From contig NZ_JADKRW010000009.1 of the NCBI RefSeq assembly GCF_015350995.1, forward strand, positions 51,393-115,392: a stretch of 64,000 nucleotides of DNA, read 5' to 3'. Positions 17,702-26,718 of this stretch are shown piece by piece; the stretch's first letter is position 1, and every line of letters begins with the position of its first letter. The notes under the pieces were generated by a model, which saw only the letters and a program-made list of their open reading frames with translations, ran no database searches and was not told where the DNA came from. Source of the DNA: Curtobacterium sp. VKM Ac-1393. Its GTDB lineage: Bacteria > Actinomycetota > Actinomycetes > Actinomycetales > Microbacteriaceae. The translations under genes were made by a program, and so were the position numbers.

Positions 17702-18966
17702 GCAAGACCAACGAGACCCTCACCGCAGCGACTCCGACCCCCTCGGCGGCGGACCTGCAGGACGAGCGGCTCCTGCGCGACCAGGGGCTCGGCGGCGCGG
17801 CGAAGGCGTTCGTGCGGCGGGTCCGCGGCGGTGACATCGGTTCACTGCCCGTGGTCGTCGGGCTCATCGTCATCTGGGCGGTATTCCAGGCGCTCTCCCC
17901 CGACTTCCTGTCCCCGGGCAACCTGGTCAACCTCGCCCTGCAGTGCGCCGCGGTCGGCACCATCGCGATCGGCATCGTGCTGGTGCTGCTGCTCGGCGAG
18001 ATCGACCTGTCCGTCGGCAGTGTCAGCGGCCTCTCCGCGGCGATCCTCGGCCAGGGGCTCACGACGCTCGGCTGGCCGCTCTGGCTCGTGCTCGTGGTCG
18101 CCCTGGCCGTCGGTGCCGCGGCCGGTCTGCTCTACGGCCTGCTGTTCACCCGGTTCGGCGTGCCGAGCTTCGTCATCACCCTCGCCGGTCTGCTCGGGTT
18201 CCTCGGCCTGCAGCTGCTGATCCTGGGACCGAACGGCTCGATCAACCTGCCGTACGACTCGCCGATCGTGCAGTTCGCCTCGGCGTCGTACCTGCCGCCG
18301 TGGCTCGCGTACCTGCTCGCGGCCCTGGCCGCCGGCGGCCTGTTCTTCACGGACGTGCGCCGATCTGCCCGCCGCCGCCGTGCCGGGCTGTCGACCGGGG
18401 CGATGTCGCTCACGATCGTGAAGTCCGTCGCGCTGTTCCTCGGCCTCGCCCTGATGGTCTGGTACCTGTCGCGCGACTTCGGCACCGGCACCTCGTTCGT
18501 GTTCTTCATCGTGCTCGTCGTGCTGATGAACTTCGTGCTGAAGCGCACCCGCTGGGGACGGTCGGTCTTCGCGGTGGGCGGCAACGTCGAGGCCGCCCGA
18601 CGGTCCGGCATCCGGGTGAACCGCATCTACATCTCGGTGTTCATGCTGACGTCGCTGTTCGCCACCGTCGGCGGGATCCTCGCCGCCGCCCGCCTCAACT
18701 CGGCGAGCCTGTCGTCCGGCGCCGGCGACACGAACCTCAACGCGATCGCCGCCGCCGTCATCGGCGGGACCAGCCTGTTCGGCGGCCGCGGGAGCGCCTG
18801 GTCGGCGCTGCTCGGCATCATCGTCATCCAGTCGATCTCGAACGGGCTCACCCTGCTCAGCCTCGACTCGTCGATCCGCTACATGATCACCGGCGCGGTC
18901 CTGCTGCTCGCCGTCATCATCGACTCGCTGTCGCGGCGCAGCCGCGCCAGTCACGGCGCAGCCTGA
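17698..18966 (+). CDS. Sugar ABC transporter permease (XylH-like)
   Basis: 422 residues with about ten predicted helices. Family blocks are FLSPGNLVNLALQCAAVGTI, LVLLLGEIDLSVGSVSGLSA (the GEIDLSVGS motif of BPD_transp_2 permeases), FVITLAGLLGFLGL and IAAAVIGGTSLFGGRGSAW. The long insert around residues 180-260 with an extra cytoplasmic loop (RRSARRRRAGLS) is the XylH subtype. It completes the importer as last gene of the operon. It is coupled to the ATPase by a 4-bp overlap. Confidence 0.94.
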   Translation: MSKTNETLTAATPTPSAADLQDERLLRDQGLGGAAKAFVRRVRGGDIGSLPVVVGLIVIWAVFQALSPDFLSPGNLVNLALQCAAVGTIAIGIVLVLLLGEIDLSVGSVSGLSAAILGQGLTTLGWPLWLVLVVALAVGAAAGLLYGLLFTRFGVPSFVITLAGLLGFLGLQLLILGPNGSINLPYDSPIVQFASASYLPPWLAYLLAALAAGGLFFTDVRRSARRRRAGLSTGAMSLTIVKSVALFLGLALMVWYLSRDFGTGTSFVFFIVLVVLMNFVLKRTRWGRSVFAVGGNVEAARRSGIRVNRIYISVFMLTSLFATVGGILAAARLNSASLSSGAGDTNLNAIAAAVIGGTSLFGGRGSAWSALLGIIVIQSISNGLTLLSLDSSIRYMITGAVLLLAVIIDSLSRRSRASHGAA

Positions 18967-19339
18967 TCCAGGACAGGTGAAGCGCTTGCGTTGTTTCGAA
19001 AACGCGCACAACATCATCCTTTCCTCCGAAGTCGGCTCGGCCGAACGCTGGATCGACTAATTCTCGAGCTGGACAGGCAAGGCGCTTTTGCCGACCGGCC
19101 GGTCAGCTGGTCAGCGGACGGACGTTCTGTCGTCGGGCGCGCGATGCAGTCGTGGCGTCAAAACGGCAGGCGGTCGAGCTCGAGCATGTGCCCGGCCCGC
19201 GTCCTATGCTTGCTGAAGCACGTACTCGCTGTGGATAACGAGCACGGAACAGCGTCCGCGAGCAGTCAAGCTGCTCCGCCGATGAGTCTGCAACAACATC
19301 AGCGACCACTATCATCAGATTCGGACGCTGTCCGCCTCG
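18967..19339. other. Gene-free gap between sugar and siderophore loci
   Basis: About 370 bp with no supported gene. Several short open frames exist on both strands but none has a ribosome binding site plus a recognisable motif. GC content is a little lower than in the neighbouring genes. No terminator hairpin of note was found after the permease stop. Confidence 0.4.
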
Positions 19340-20386
19340 CTAGAGGCCGGCGGTACGACCGAGTTCTGCGAGAACTCGCCTTGCTGCGGTAGGTCCGGTG
19401 TTGAGGTAGAACACGTCGTCGTCGATGAATGTCACCCGTTTGCGACCGACCGCTTCGAGCGTAGGCCAGAGGGCCAGACTGGTGAGTTTCTTCGTGTCGC
19501 CGCCCTGCACACCGGCATAAACGAAATCGCTATCAGCTAGAGCGAGCTGTTCGCTGCTGATGTCTTGGGACGTTCCGTTGGTGAAATCTTGCGCCACAGG
19601 ACGGACGAGGCCGGCATCTTCAGCCACGGAACCCGGGAACGAGGCGACTCCGAATACGCGTAGCCGGTCGGAGTTGTATCGCAGGAACGACACCGTCGGG
19701 TTTCCCTGCACGCCCTCACCGAAAGTTCTCGCGTCTTCCTGGTACGTGGTCAGCCACGTTTCCGCCTGCTGCGTCTTCCCGAGTGCGTCCGCAAGGAGGA
19801 GGAAGTCTTGCTTCCAATACCGTCCGGTTCCTCGGGTCGCGACTGTGGGCGCGATCTTCGCAAGACTGCTGTAGAGCGTGTCCGCGTCTTTTCCTGCGGT
19901 GTTCATCAAGATCAGGTCAGGCTGCACGGCGGCGATGGTCTCGACGTCGGGTGCAAACCGGTTCCCGATGGACCGCACATCGGCCAGGGCAGATGCCCGG
20001 TCTGGAAAGGCATCCGCGAGGTACGACGGGACCAGGTCCGCGGCATCGCCTGCCGTTGAGGCGACTGGCACAACTCCGAGGGTCAAGAGGGCGTCGGCTT
20101 GTCCGGTGGAGATCACCACGACCCGTTTCGGTGCTGCTTCGAGCCTGGTGGATCCTTCGAAGTGCTTGACGGTGCGAGGGAACACGCCGTCGGATTCGTC
20201 GCTGCCCTTGCCAGATGGCATGGTGCGAGGTGTGGTGTAAGCGGTGTTTCCAGCCGGCTGGCTGTCGGTGGCGGCTCCGCCGCTGTCAACGGTGCTGCAT
20301 CCGGCGAGGATCACGGACGAGAGCAGAACCGCGATCGAAGAACTAAGCAGGGAGCGGCGAGAGCGGGGTGATTGGGTGAGGAGCAC
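19340..20386 (-). CDS. Iron-siderophore ABC transporter substrate-binding lipoprotein
   Basis: 348 residues. A signal peptide with lipobox VILAGC at Cys30 is followed by a flexible linker and a FepB/FecB-type class III binding domain: RVVVISTGQADALLTLGVVP, VETIAAVQPDLILMNTAGKD, and a C-terminal lobe with LALADSDFVYAGVQGGDT. It would capture a ferric siderophore outside the membrane. The gene is divergent from two FecCD permease genes, and an IdeR/DtxR-like box sits in the 29-bp gap, so iron repression of both directions is likely. The start is GTG at 20386. Confidence 0.92.
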   Translation of the reverse strand: MLLTQSPRSRRSLLSSSIAVLLSSVILAGCSTVDSGGAATDSQPAGNTAYTTPRTMPSGKGSDESDGVFPRTVKHFEGSTRLEAAPKRVVVISTGQADALLTLGVVPVASTAGDAADLVPSYLADAFPDRASALADVRSIGNRFAPDVETIAAVQPDLILMNTAGKDADTLYSSLAKIAPTVATRGTGRYWKQDFLLLADALGKTQQAETWLTTYQEDARTFGEGVQGNPTVSFLRYNSDRLRVFGVASFPGSVAEDAGLVRPVAQDFTNGTSQDISSEQLALADSDFVYAGVQGGDTKKLTSLALWPTLEAVGRKRVTFIDDDVFYLNTGPTAARRVLAELGRTAGL

Positions 20387-20390
20387 GTAG

Positions 20391-20409
20391 TTAGCTTAGG
20401 CTCACCTTA
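20391..20409. promoter_or_regulatory. DtxR/IdeR iron box
   Basis: TTAGCTTAGGCTCACCTTA matches the consensus TTAGGTTAGGCTAACCTAA at 16 of 19 positions. It fills the gap between the divergent siderophore binding-protein gene and the first permease gene, only 7 bp from the latter's ATG. A repressor bound here with Fe(II) would block both transcripts. The permease mRNA would have to be leaderless or nearly so. Confidence 0.85.
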
Positions 20410-20415
20410 CTTGCC

Positions 20416-21480
20416 ATGAATGTCTTCCACGTCTCCTCCACACATCGCACCGCTCGTGGTCGACCCCGGCTCCTGTTTGCCGGCGCTTGCGCGTTAGTGA
20501 TGCTGCTCGTTCTCGTCGGGGTAAGTCTGTCGATCGGTGCGCAGCCGGTGTCGCCGCCAGCGGTTTTGGCAGCGGTGATGCACCCAGACGGTGGACGGGA
20601 CTCGATCATCGTGTGGCGGTTGCGGATGCCTAGAACCGTCCTCGCTGTCCTGATCGGGGCGTTGCTCGCCACCGCTGGTGTTGTGATGCAGGCGCTGACG
20701 CGGAACCCACTGGCGGAGCCGGGTCTACTCGGCGTGAACGCCGGCGCGTCGCTTGCCGTCGTGATCGCCGTCGCAGCGTTCGGGATAAGCGGTACCGGTG
20801 CGCTGATGGGCCTCGCCTCTGTGGGTGCCGCGGGTGGTGCGATCGTTGTGATGTTCGTGACAGCACGATCAGGGCACCGGACGGAATCCACACGGCTGGT
20901 CCTCGCCGGTGCAGCGTTAACGGCGAGCCTATCGTCGGTGACCGGCGTGATCACATTGGCAGACGAACGCACGTTTGGTGACTACCGGTCGTGGGTCATC
21001 GGTTCTGTCGCGAACCGCGACCCTGGCAGCACAGCGTGGTTGCTGCCGGTGCTCCTCGTTGTGGTGCTCGTCACAGGTCTCTTGGCGCGGCCACTCGAGT
21101 TACTCGGAATGGGAACAGACACCGCGGCGTCGCTCGGCGTATCGGTTTCATTGACGCATGTCCTGGGATTCGCGGTCGTGACGCTTGCGTGCGGCACTGC
21201 GACTGCGGTGGTCGGCCCGATCACGTTCGTTGGCTTGGTCGTGCCACACGCCGTTCGGCTCCTCGTCGGGAATCGCCTGCCGATTGTGCTCTGCGCCTCG
21301 CTCGTCGGCGGGCCGGCCCTGATGCTGGCTGCGGACATCGTCGGCAGAGTCATCGCCCCACCAGGTGAACTCGAAGTCGGCATCGTGACCGCGTTCGTCG
21401 GCGCTCCGGTGCTCATCGCGCTCGCGGTGCGCCGGAAGTCGCGTACCGATGCCGTCAAAACGGAAGAACGTTCCCTGTGA
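20416..21480 (+). CDS. FecCD-type siderophore permease, first subunit
   Basis: 354 residues with about nine predicted helices. Characteristic segments are MPRTVLAVLIGALLATAGVV, MQALTRNPLAEPGLLGVNAG (the conserved FecCD loop) and GPITFVGLVVPHAVRLLVG, with DIVGRVIAPPGELEVGIVTA near the end. It forms half of the siderophore channel. It ends in a GTGA overlap with the second permease gene. An ATG is used, immediately after the IdeR-like box, with no ribosome binding site visible, which suggests a leaderless message. Confidence 0.94.
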   Translation: MNVFHVSSTHRTARGRPRLLFAGACALVMLLVLVGVSLSIGAQPVSPPAVLAAVMHPDGGRDSIIVWRLRMPRTVLAVLIGALLATAGVVMQALTRNPLAEPGLLGVNAGASLAVVIAVAAFGISGTGALMGLASVGAAGGAIVVMFVTARSGHRTESTRLVLAGAALTASLSSVTGVITLADERTFGDYRSWVIGSVANRDPGSTAWLLPVLLVVVLVTGLLARPLELLGMGTDTAASLGVSVSLTHVLGFAVVTLACGTATAVVGPITFVGLVVPHAVRLLVGNRLPIVLCASLVGGPALMLAADIVGRVIAPPGELEVGIVTAFVGAPVLIALAVRRKSRTDAVKTEERSL

Positions 21481-22481
21481 GAGCCTCCCGCCGGAGAGGT
21501 CAGGGAACACTGACGTGGATCGTTCTGCTGGGGCTGCTCGTCTCAGCCGCGATTGCGGGCGTCACGACCGGACCACTGCAGCTGACATGGCCGCAGACTT
21601 GGGCCGCGCTGACCGGTTCCGGCTCGGACGCGTCCCAGTTCATCGTGCTCAACCAGCGCATTCCACGAGTGGCATGCGCGATCGGTGTCGGCGCAGCACT
21701 CGGCGTCAGCGGAATGGTTTTTCAACGCATCTCTCGCAACCCGCTCGGGAGTCCAGACCTCATCGGTTTCAGCACCGGCGCAGCGACCGGCGGTCTCGTC
21801 GCTATCCTCACCGTCAGTTCAGCGTCCGCCACGACTATCGCCAGCGGAACTGTCCTCGGCGGATTCGCCACCGCAACCGCCGTATACCTTCTCAGCGCCT
21901 CCAGCCGAGCAACGGGCGAGCGGCTCATCCTGGTCGGGATCGCCGTCGGAGCCATGCTCGCCGCCGTCAACGACTACCTGCTCACCCGGACCGATCTCGA
22001 ACGTGCCCAGGCGGCCGCCGCTTGGAAGTTCGGGAGTTTGAACGCCATCTCCTGGCCGCAAGTACTCCCCGCCCTCGTCGTGATCGCCGCTCTCATTCCG
22101 TTCACCGCAGTCGGATCCCGGCCGCTTGCGATGCTCGAGATGGGAGACGACCTCGCCACCACCCTCGGCGTCAATCTCGCCTTTTGGCGGCCATACCTCC
22201 TCACCTGCGGCGTCGGACTGGCTGCCGTCGGCGTCGCCGCCGTCGGGCCGATCTCGTTCGTGGCCCTTGCCGCGCCGCAACTCGCCCGACGCCTCCTCCC
22301 CCAACGCAGCGACAGCATGGCACCTTCACTGCTCATCGGTGCGGTGCTCCTCACTGCAGCTGACATCGTCGCCGGTCGCCTCCTCAGCCCGTTCCAGATC
22401 CCCGTCGGCTTAGTCACTTCGGCGCTCGGTGGCATCTACTTACTTGGCCTTCTCGCCACTCGGCCACGCATCAGACGCTGA
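21477..22481 (+). CDS. FecCD-type siderophore permease, second subunit
   Basis: 334 residues. The same family as its neighbour: QRIPRVACAIGVGAALGVSG, MVFQRISRNPLGSPDLIGFS, GPISFVALAAPQLARRLLP and DIVAGRLLSPFQIPVGLVTS. The two permeases would form a heterodimer. The ATP-hydrolysing FepC-type subunit that normally follows is absent; the next 500 bp contain only decayed sequence. Either the ATPase is supplied from another locus or the system is broken. Confidence 0.94.
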   Translation: MRASRRRGQGTLTWIVLLGLLVSAAIAGVTTGPLQLTWPQTWAALTGSGSDASQFIVLNQRIPRVACAIGVGAALGVSGMVFQRISRNPLGSPDLIGFSTGAATGGLVAILTVSSASATTIASGTVLGGFATATAVYLLSASSRATGERLILVGIAVGAMLAAVNDYLLTRTDLERAQAAAAWKFGSLNAISWPQVLPALVVIAALIPFTAVGSRPLAMLEMGDDLATTLGVNLAFWRPYLLTCGVGLAAVGVAAVGPISFVALAAPQLARRLLPQRSDSMAPSLLIGAVLLTAADIVAGRLLSPFQIPVGLVTSALGGIYLLGLLATRPRIRR

Positions 22482-22884
22482 CCGGCCGACGATCCGAAAG
22501 GCACAACAGTTTTCATGCTTGTCATCGCAGCACGCCGCCGCTCCCGTCCGCCCCTAAGACGGCAGCGCGCCATCGGCACCGAAAGCGTGGACACCTCTGG
22601 AGAGAAGACGGCGTGGGTCTGCTCGACACCGATTTGTCCACCACCGGCCACCGCACGCAACGGAGACGACTCTGACCAACGAGATGAGGATCGGAGCGGT
22701 TGGGACAGCTCGTCGCACAGAGGCCTCTTTGACAAAGATGTCGCTCTTGGCGACAACGACCCCGGCAGGCTTGTAGAAGACGTCGCCGGCATTCGGGATG
22801 GCCGCTTCCGGTCACCGGTTTCTTTTCCGCACTTCAACGCCGGACACAGTCAAACCGGCGCCGAGCTGCTGGTCAAACAGTGCT
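22482..22884. other. Decayed region after the siderophore permeases
   Basis: No gene can be supported. A plus frame starting MLVIAARRRSRPPLRRQRA (22515) has no ribosome binding site and no recognised domain, and no Walker motif of a FepC ATPase is visible in any frame. It ends at a stop directly before the short-chain dehydrogenase tail described next. Confidence 0.4.
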
Positions 22885-23051
22885 GATCGTGCGGGAGTGG
22901 CGGTCACTACCTCGACGACTGCCAGAAGGCCTACACCGTTCCCAATAACGGCATACTTGCCGACCATCCAGATGGCGTGAAGGCCCGGGCACTCGACCCC
23001 GCGCTTGCAGAACGACTCTGGTCCGTCTCTCACGAACTCCTCAACCACTGA
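22885..23051 (+). pseudogene. 3' fragment of a short-chain dehydrogenase/reductase gene
   Basis: After a TGA the plus frame reads CGSGGHYLDDCQKAYTVPNN, then LADHPDGVKARALDPALAER and LWSVSHELLNH before a TGA ending at 23051. From memory this is the C-terminal tail of retinol-dehydrogenase-like SDRs (GGHYLEDC...HGV...ALDP..AERLWE.S). Only about 54 codons remain, with no Rossmann fold, so it is a remnant. Confidence 0.55.
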
Positions 23052-23159
23052 ACCGGCTCACGGCGACGGTGTCGTAGAGCATGACGTTACCTGCAGGCGC
23101 CAAACTTGCTGAGAATCCCGTATTTCGAGTTCTCGATTCTTAAAACTCTTGAGCCATCT

Positions 23160-23837
23160 TCATACAAGTTCGACGGAGAAGAAGCCGTGTGCTAGTTGTA
23201 AGGTGACGGTACATTGCGCATTCTCGCTGTAGAACACGGCGACAACGACGAGCCATCGAGTGCCGATGGAGTCGACGTCATAACTGATCGCTACCTCAAC
23301 TCGTTCAACGTCTCGCTGAGGTCCGATGGGCGCATCCCAGGTCCATCGTGACGGCGGAGACCACCATCGTGGGTCCGTGGCAACTCGGATCTCGGCAACG
23401 CATCGACCTTCGTGATGCTGCTTCCAGATCAGATCGGACCGTGGCCGCTCCGCGGCGAAAGCGACGATGTCGGCATATTCAAGCGGCGGACCGTCAAACG
23501 TAAGCGCTACTGGCCGGACGGTGACCCGTGGCCCGGCTGGCGGCTGACGAACGACTTTCTCGCCTGTAGAGCGCCGTTCGATGAGACCTTCGTGGACAAG
23601 GTCCATGACGGCGGCTCCTATTGTGCTGCGGCTCACGCCGATCGCGGTTGCAAGATCGTGCGCGCGTTTCAGACGGATCCCCGGCTGGAGCTGGCCATGC
23701 TCGATAGCAGCTCGCAGCCCGTTGCGAACCGATTCGCGTGAGGTCGGCGCGGTCGCCAGAGACAGCTTGCCGGCCGGCGTGGCGTGAACGCCATCGGACT
23801 CAACGAGCGAGGCAAGGAGTAGCAGTCGTGAGGCCAT
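23160..23837 (-). CDS. GntR-type winged-helix regulator
   Basis: 225 residues from an ATG at 23837, nine bases after the gnd stop. The GntR winged helix occupies about residues 30-95 (RESVRNGLRAAIEHGQLQPG, KRAHDLATAIGVSRSTIGAA, then VMDLVHEGLIERR). The C-terminal 120 residues (VALTFDGPPLEYADIVAFAA onward, several Trp residues) do not match the FCD or UTRA effector domains I know. Being in the same direction as gnd and almost touching it, it probably belongs to the gnd transcript and may regulate the gluconate/idonate locus. An upstream in-frame extension is antisense of gnd and is discounted. Confidence 0.75.
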   Translation of the reverse strand: MASRLLLLASLVESDGVHATPAGKLSLATAPTSRESVRNGLRAAIEHGQLQPGIRLKRAHDLATAIGVSRSTIGAAVMDLVHEGLIERRSTGEKVVRQPPAGPRVTVRPVALTFDGPPLEYADIVAFAAERPRSDLIWKQHHEGRCVAEIRVATDPRWWSPPSRWTWDAPIGPQRDVERVEVAISYDVDSIGTRWLVVVAVFYSENAQCTVTLQLAHGFFSVELV

Positions 23838-23845
23838 GATGAGCT

Positions 23846-25312
23846 CTAGTGGGTGGACGGTTCCTGGTCGACCTCGCGGCGGTCGTCGTCGGACCACAGC
23901 GTGTGGAAGGTGCCGTCCTTGTCGATGCGCTGGTAGGTGTGCGCTCCGAAGAAGTCGCGCTGCCCCTGGATGAGCGAGGCGGGCAGCCGCTCGGAGGCGA
24001 GCGAGTCGAAGTACGACAACGCCGATGAGAAGCCCGGGGCGGGGATCCCCGACGCGGCAGCGATCCCGACGATGCGTCGCCAGGCTGCTTCGCCCTCGTG
24101 CACGGCGTTCGCGAAGTACGGGTCGACGAGCAGGCTCTCGAGCGAGGGGTTCTTGTCGTACGCCTCGACGATGCGGTTGAGGAACTGGGCGCGGATGATG
24201 CAGCCGCCGCGCCAGATCTTCGCCACGTTGCCGAGGTCGATGTCCCAGCCGTACTCCTTCGCCCCGGCGATGATCAGGTCGAACCCCTGCGCGTAGGCGA
24301 CGACCTTGGATGCGTAGAGCGCCGCACGGACGTCGTCCTCGAAGCCGTCGGGGACCTCGGCGATGTCGGGCCGGTCCGGGAACGCCTGCTGCACGGCGGC
24401 ACGCTGCGACGGCTTCGACGACACCGCACGAGCGAACACGGCCTCGCCGATGCCGGACACCGGGATGCCGAGGCCGACGGCGTTCTGCACGGTCCACACG
24501 CCGGTGCCCTTGGAACCCGCTTCGTCGCGGATGACGTCGACGAGGAACTTGCCGGAATCAGCATCGCGCTGCTTCAGGACCTCGACCGTGATCTCGATCA
24601 GGTAGGACTCGAGGTCGCCGCCGTTCCACTCCTGGAACACCCCGACCAGGTCGTCCACGGAGAGCCCGCCGACGCGGCGGAGCAGGTCGTACGACTCGGC
24701 GATGAGCTGCATGTCGGCGTACTCGATGCCGTTGTGCACCATCTTGACGAAGTGGCCGGCACCGTCGGTGCCGATGTGGGTCACACAGGGCTCGCCCTCG
24801 GCGACCGCTGCGATCGACTTCAGGATCGGACCGAGGGTCTCCCAGGCCTCCTTCGAGCCGCCGGGCATGATCGACGGGCCCTTGAGCGCACCCTCTTCGC
24901 CGCCGGAGATGCCGGTGCCGACGAAGTTGAGGCCCTTCTCGCGCAGGTCGTGCTCGCGCCGGATGGTGTCGTGGAAGTTGGCGTTGCCGCCGTCGACGAT
25001 GATGTCGCCTTCCTCGAACTTGTCGGCGAGCTGCGAGATCACGGCGTCGGTGCCCTTGCCGGCCTGCACCATGATGATCGCCGTGCGCGGCTTGCTCAGC
25101 GATGCAACGAAGTCGTCGATGTCCTCGGAAGCGATGAAGCCGGCGTCGCCGTGCTCCGTGATGAGTTCTTCGGTGCGGGCGTAGGTGCGGTTGTAGACCG
25201 CGACCGTGTTGCCCTCACGCGACGCGAGGTTGCGTGCGAGGTTCGACCCCATGACGGCGAGGCCGATCACCCCGATGTTCGCCTGGGCTGCGTGCTGCTG
25301 ATGCTCGGTCAT
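23846..25312 (-). CDS. gnd: 6-phosphogluconate dehydrogenase (decarboxylating)
   Basis: 488 residues. The N-terminal Rossmann fold has IGVIGLAVMGSNLARNLASR and VYNRTYARTEELI. The catalytic signature is VGTGISGGEEGALKGPSIMP, with K in VTHIGTDGAGHFVKMVHNGI (the GHFVKMVHNGIEY active-site block). The C-terminal helical domain includes WDIDLGNVAKIWRGGCIIRA and GQRDFFGAHTYQRIDKDG. It oxidises 6-phosphogluconate to ribulose-5-phosphate and CO2 with NADP. The ATG at 25312 has AGGAAG upstream; earlier in-frame codons are not part of the family. It is divergent from the gluconokinase fusion gene, placing it in the same gluconate pathway. Confidence 0.97.
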   Translation of the reverse strand: MTEHQQHAAQANIGVIGLAVMGSNLARNLASREGNTVAVYNRTYARTEELITEHGDAGFIASEDIDDFVASLSKPRTAIIMVQAGKGTDAVISQLADKFEEGDIIVDGGNANFHDTIRREHDLREKGLNFVGTGISGGEEGALKGPSIMPGGSKEAWETLGPILKSIAAVAEGEPCVTHIGTDGAGHFVKMVHNGIEYADMQLIAESYDLLRRVGGLSVDDLVGVFQEWNGGDLESYLIEITVEVLKQRDADSGKFLVDVIRDEAGSKGTGVWTVQNAVGLGIPVSGIGEAVFARAVSSKPSQRAAVQQAFPDRPDIAEVPDGFEDDVRAALYASKVVAYAQGFDLIIAGAKEYGWDIDLGNVAKIWRGGCIIRAQFLNRIVEAYDKNPSLESLLVDPYFANAVHEGEAAWRRIVGIAAASGIPAPGFSSALSYFDSLASERLPASLIQGQRDFFGAHTYQRIDKDGTFHTLWSDDDRREVDQEPSTH

Positions 25313-25373
25313 CGGGCTTCCTGTCGGTCGTGGCCGCTTGCGGTCACATGGCATGGTCGGTACCGTACCTAAA

Positions 25374-25391
25374 CTAAGACTTGATTCTCAT
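25374..25391. promoter_or_regulatory. Operator candidate, ATGAGA-N6-TCTCAT class (site 1)
   Basis: Read on the minus strand the 18 bp are ATGAGAATCAAGTCTTAG: one perfect half-site and a second that keeps four of six bases of TCTCAT. It lies in the gnd / gluconokinase intergenic region, 30 bp before the fusion gene ATG. Three other sites of the same build are at 30364, 34521 and 38275. Confidence 0.5.
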
Positions 25392-25421
25392 TTTGTCGAG
25401 GGTGTGCCGAAGGAGACCGCG

Positions 25422-26696
25422 ATGACCGGAACCGTTGCCCCGATCGTGCTCATGGGGGTGTCCGGAGCGGGGAAGTCGGCCGTCGGCGCGCTTCTCGCCG
25501 CTCGGCTGGGCGTCGCGTTCGTCGACGCAGACGATCTGCACTCCGCAGAGGCGAAGGCGAAGATGGCGTCCGGGATACCGTTGGATGATGACGACCGGGC
25601 ACCCTGGTTGGCTCGGCTCGCCACCCTGCTGGCGGGCGATGAGCGGGTCGTTCTGGCGTGTTCGGCGCTCACCAGGACGTACCGGGAGACACTCGGCGGA
25701 AGTGACGTGTTCTTCGCACACCTCTCCGGGTCGCGTGCCCTCATCGCGGAGCGGCTCAATGCTCGATCGCACGAGTACATGCCGTCGTCGCTGCTGGACT
25801 CCCAGCTCGAGCTGCTCGAACCGCTCACGCACGACGAGCGCGGCGTCACCGTCGCGATCGACGCCCCCGTGGAGCAGGTCGCGGAGACGATCCGTCGACT
25901 CGTGCTGGGCACCAGTGACCACTCGGTGGGCTCGGTGTTTGATTTGACGGGGCGTATCGCGCTGGTGACGGGGTCGAGTCGTGGCATCGGGCAGGGCATC
26001 GCGGACGGCCTGGCGAGAGCTGGTGCGCATGTGGTGCTCCACGGACGTGACGAGGGCCGCCTCGCTGATACGCATACGAGGTTCGCCGCGCGGTACGGCG
26101 CGGAACGGGTGAGCGCCGTCGCATTCGACATCACCAACGAATCCGCCGTCATCGCCGGCGTCTCGCACGTCGAAGACGCGGTGGGACCGATCGACGTCCT
26201 GGTCAACAACGCTGGTGTCCAGCACCGGGTCCCGATGTTGGAACTCGCGCTCGAGGACTGGGAGCGCGTGTTACGCACCGATCTCACCGCGGCGTTCCTG
26301 GTCGGACGCGAGGTTGCCCGCCACATGGTGCCTCGAGCGCGCGGCAAGATCGTCAACATTGCCTCAGTACAGACCGACCTCGCCCGGCCGACGATCGCGG
26401 CGTACACGGCGGCGAAGGGCGGCATCCGAAACCTCACCCGCGCGATGACCGCCGAGTGGGCGGGTGCGAACATCCAGGTCAATGCTCTCGCCCCCGGGTA
26501 CATCCATACCGAGATGACCCAGGCGCTTGTCGACGACGAGGCGTTCAACGGCTGGATCCTTGGACGCACCCCGGCGCATCGGTGGGGCACCACCGACGAC
26601 CTTGTCGGGCCGGCCGTCTGGCTCGCCTCGGAGGCGAGCAACTTCGTCAATGGACAGGTCGTGTTCGTCGACGGCGGCATGACCGTCGTCGTCTGA
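25422..26696 (+). CDS. Bifunctional gluconokinase - gluconate 5-dehydrogenase fusion
   Basis: 424 residues from an ATG with AAGGAG upstream. Residues 1-170 are a GntK-type gluconokinase: IVLMGVSGAGKSAVGALLAA (P-loop), FVDADDLHSAEAKAKMASGI, LDDDDRAPWLARL, VVLACSALTRTYR. Residues 175-424 are a classical SDR: DLTGRIALVTGSSRGIGQG, NNAGVQHR, IVNIASVQ, YTAAKGG (Tyr-xxx-Lys) and GYIHTEMT, ending WLASEASNFVNGQVVFVDGG. The SDR part resembles gluconate 5-dehydrogenase (IdnO). The two domains would catalyse successive steps: 5-ketogluconate to gluconate, then to 6-phosphogluconate. No stop or start separates them. It is divergent from gnd and followed by an idnD-like gene 22 bp on. A remote alternative is an assembly error joining two genes. 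Confidence 0.92.
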   Translation: MTGTVAPIVLMGVSGAGKSAVGALLAARLGVAFVDADDLHSAEAKAKMASGIPLDDDDRAPWLARLATLLAGDERVVLACSALTRTYRETLGGSDVFFAHLSGSRALIAERLNARSHEYMPSSLLDSQLELLEPLTHDERGVTVAIDAPVEQVAETIRRLVLGTSDHSVGSVFDLTGRIALVTGSSRGIGQGIADGLARAGAHVVLHGRDEGRLADTHTRFAARYGAERVSAVAFDITNESAVIAGVSHVEDAVGPIDVLVNNAGVQHRVPMLELALEDWERVLRTDLTAAFLVGREVARHMVPRARGKIVNIASVQTDLARPTIAAYTAAKGGIRNLTRAMTAEWAGANIQVNALAPGYIHTEMTQALVDDEAFNGWILGRTPAHRWGTTDDLVGPAVWLASEASNFVNGQVVFVDGGMTVVV

Positions 26697-26718
26697 CCCG
26701 ATCGAACAGGAGCACCTC

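Noticed and set aside
23838..24497. A long in-frame extension in front of the GntR-type regulator
   Set aside because: It lies entirely inside gnd in another frame and is Arg-rich shadow sequence. The regulator has its own ATG just after the gnd stop.
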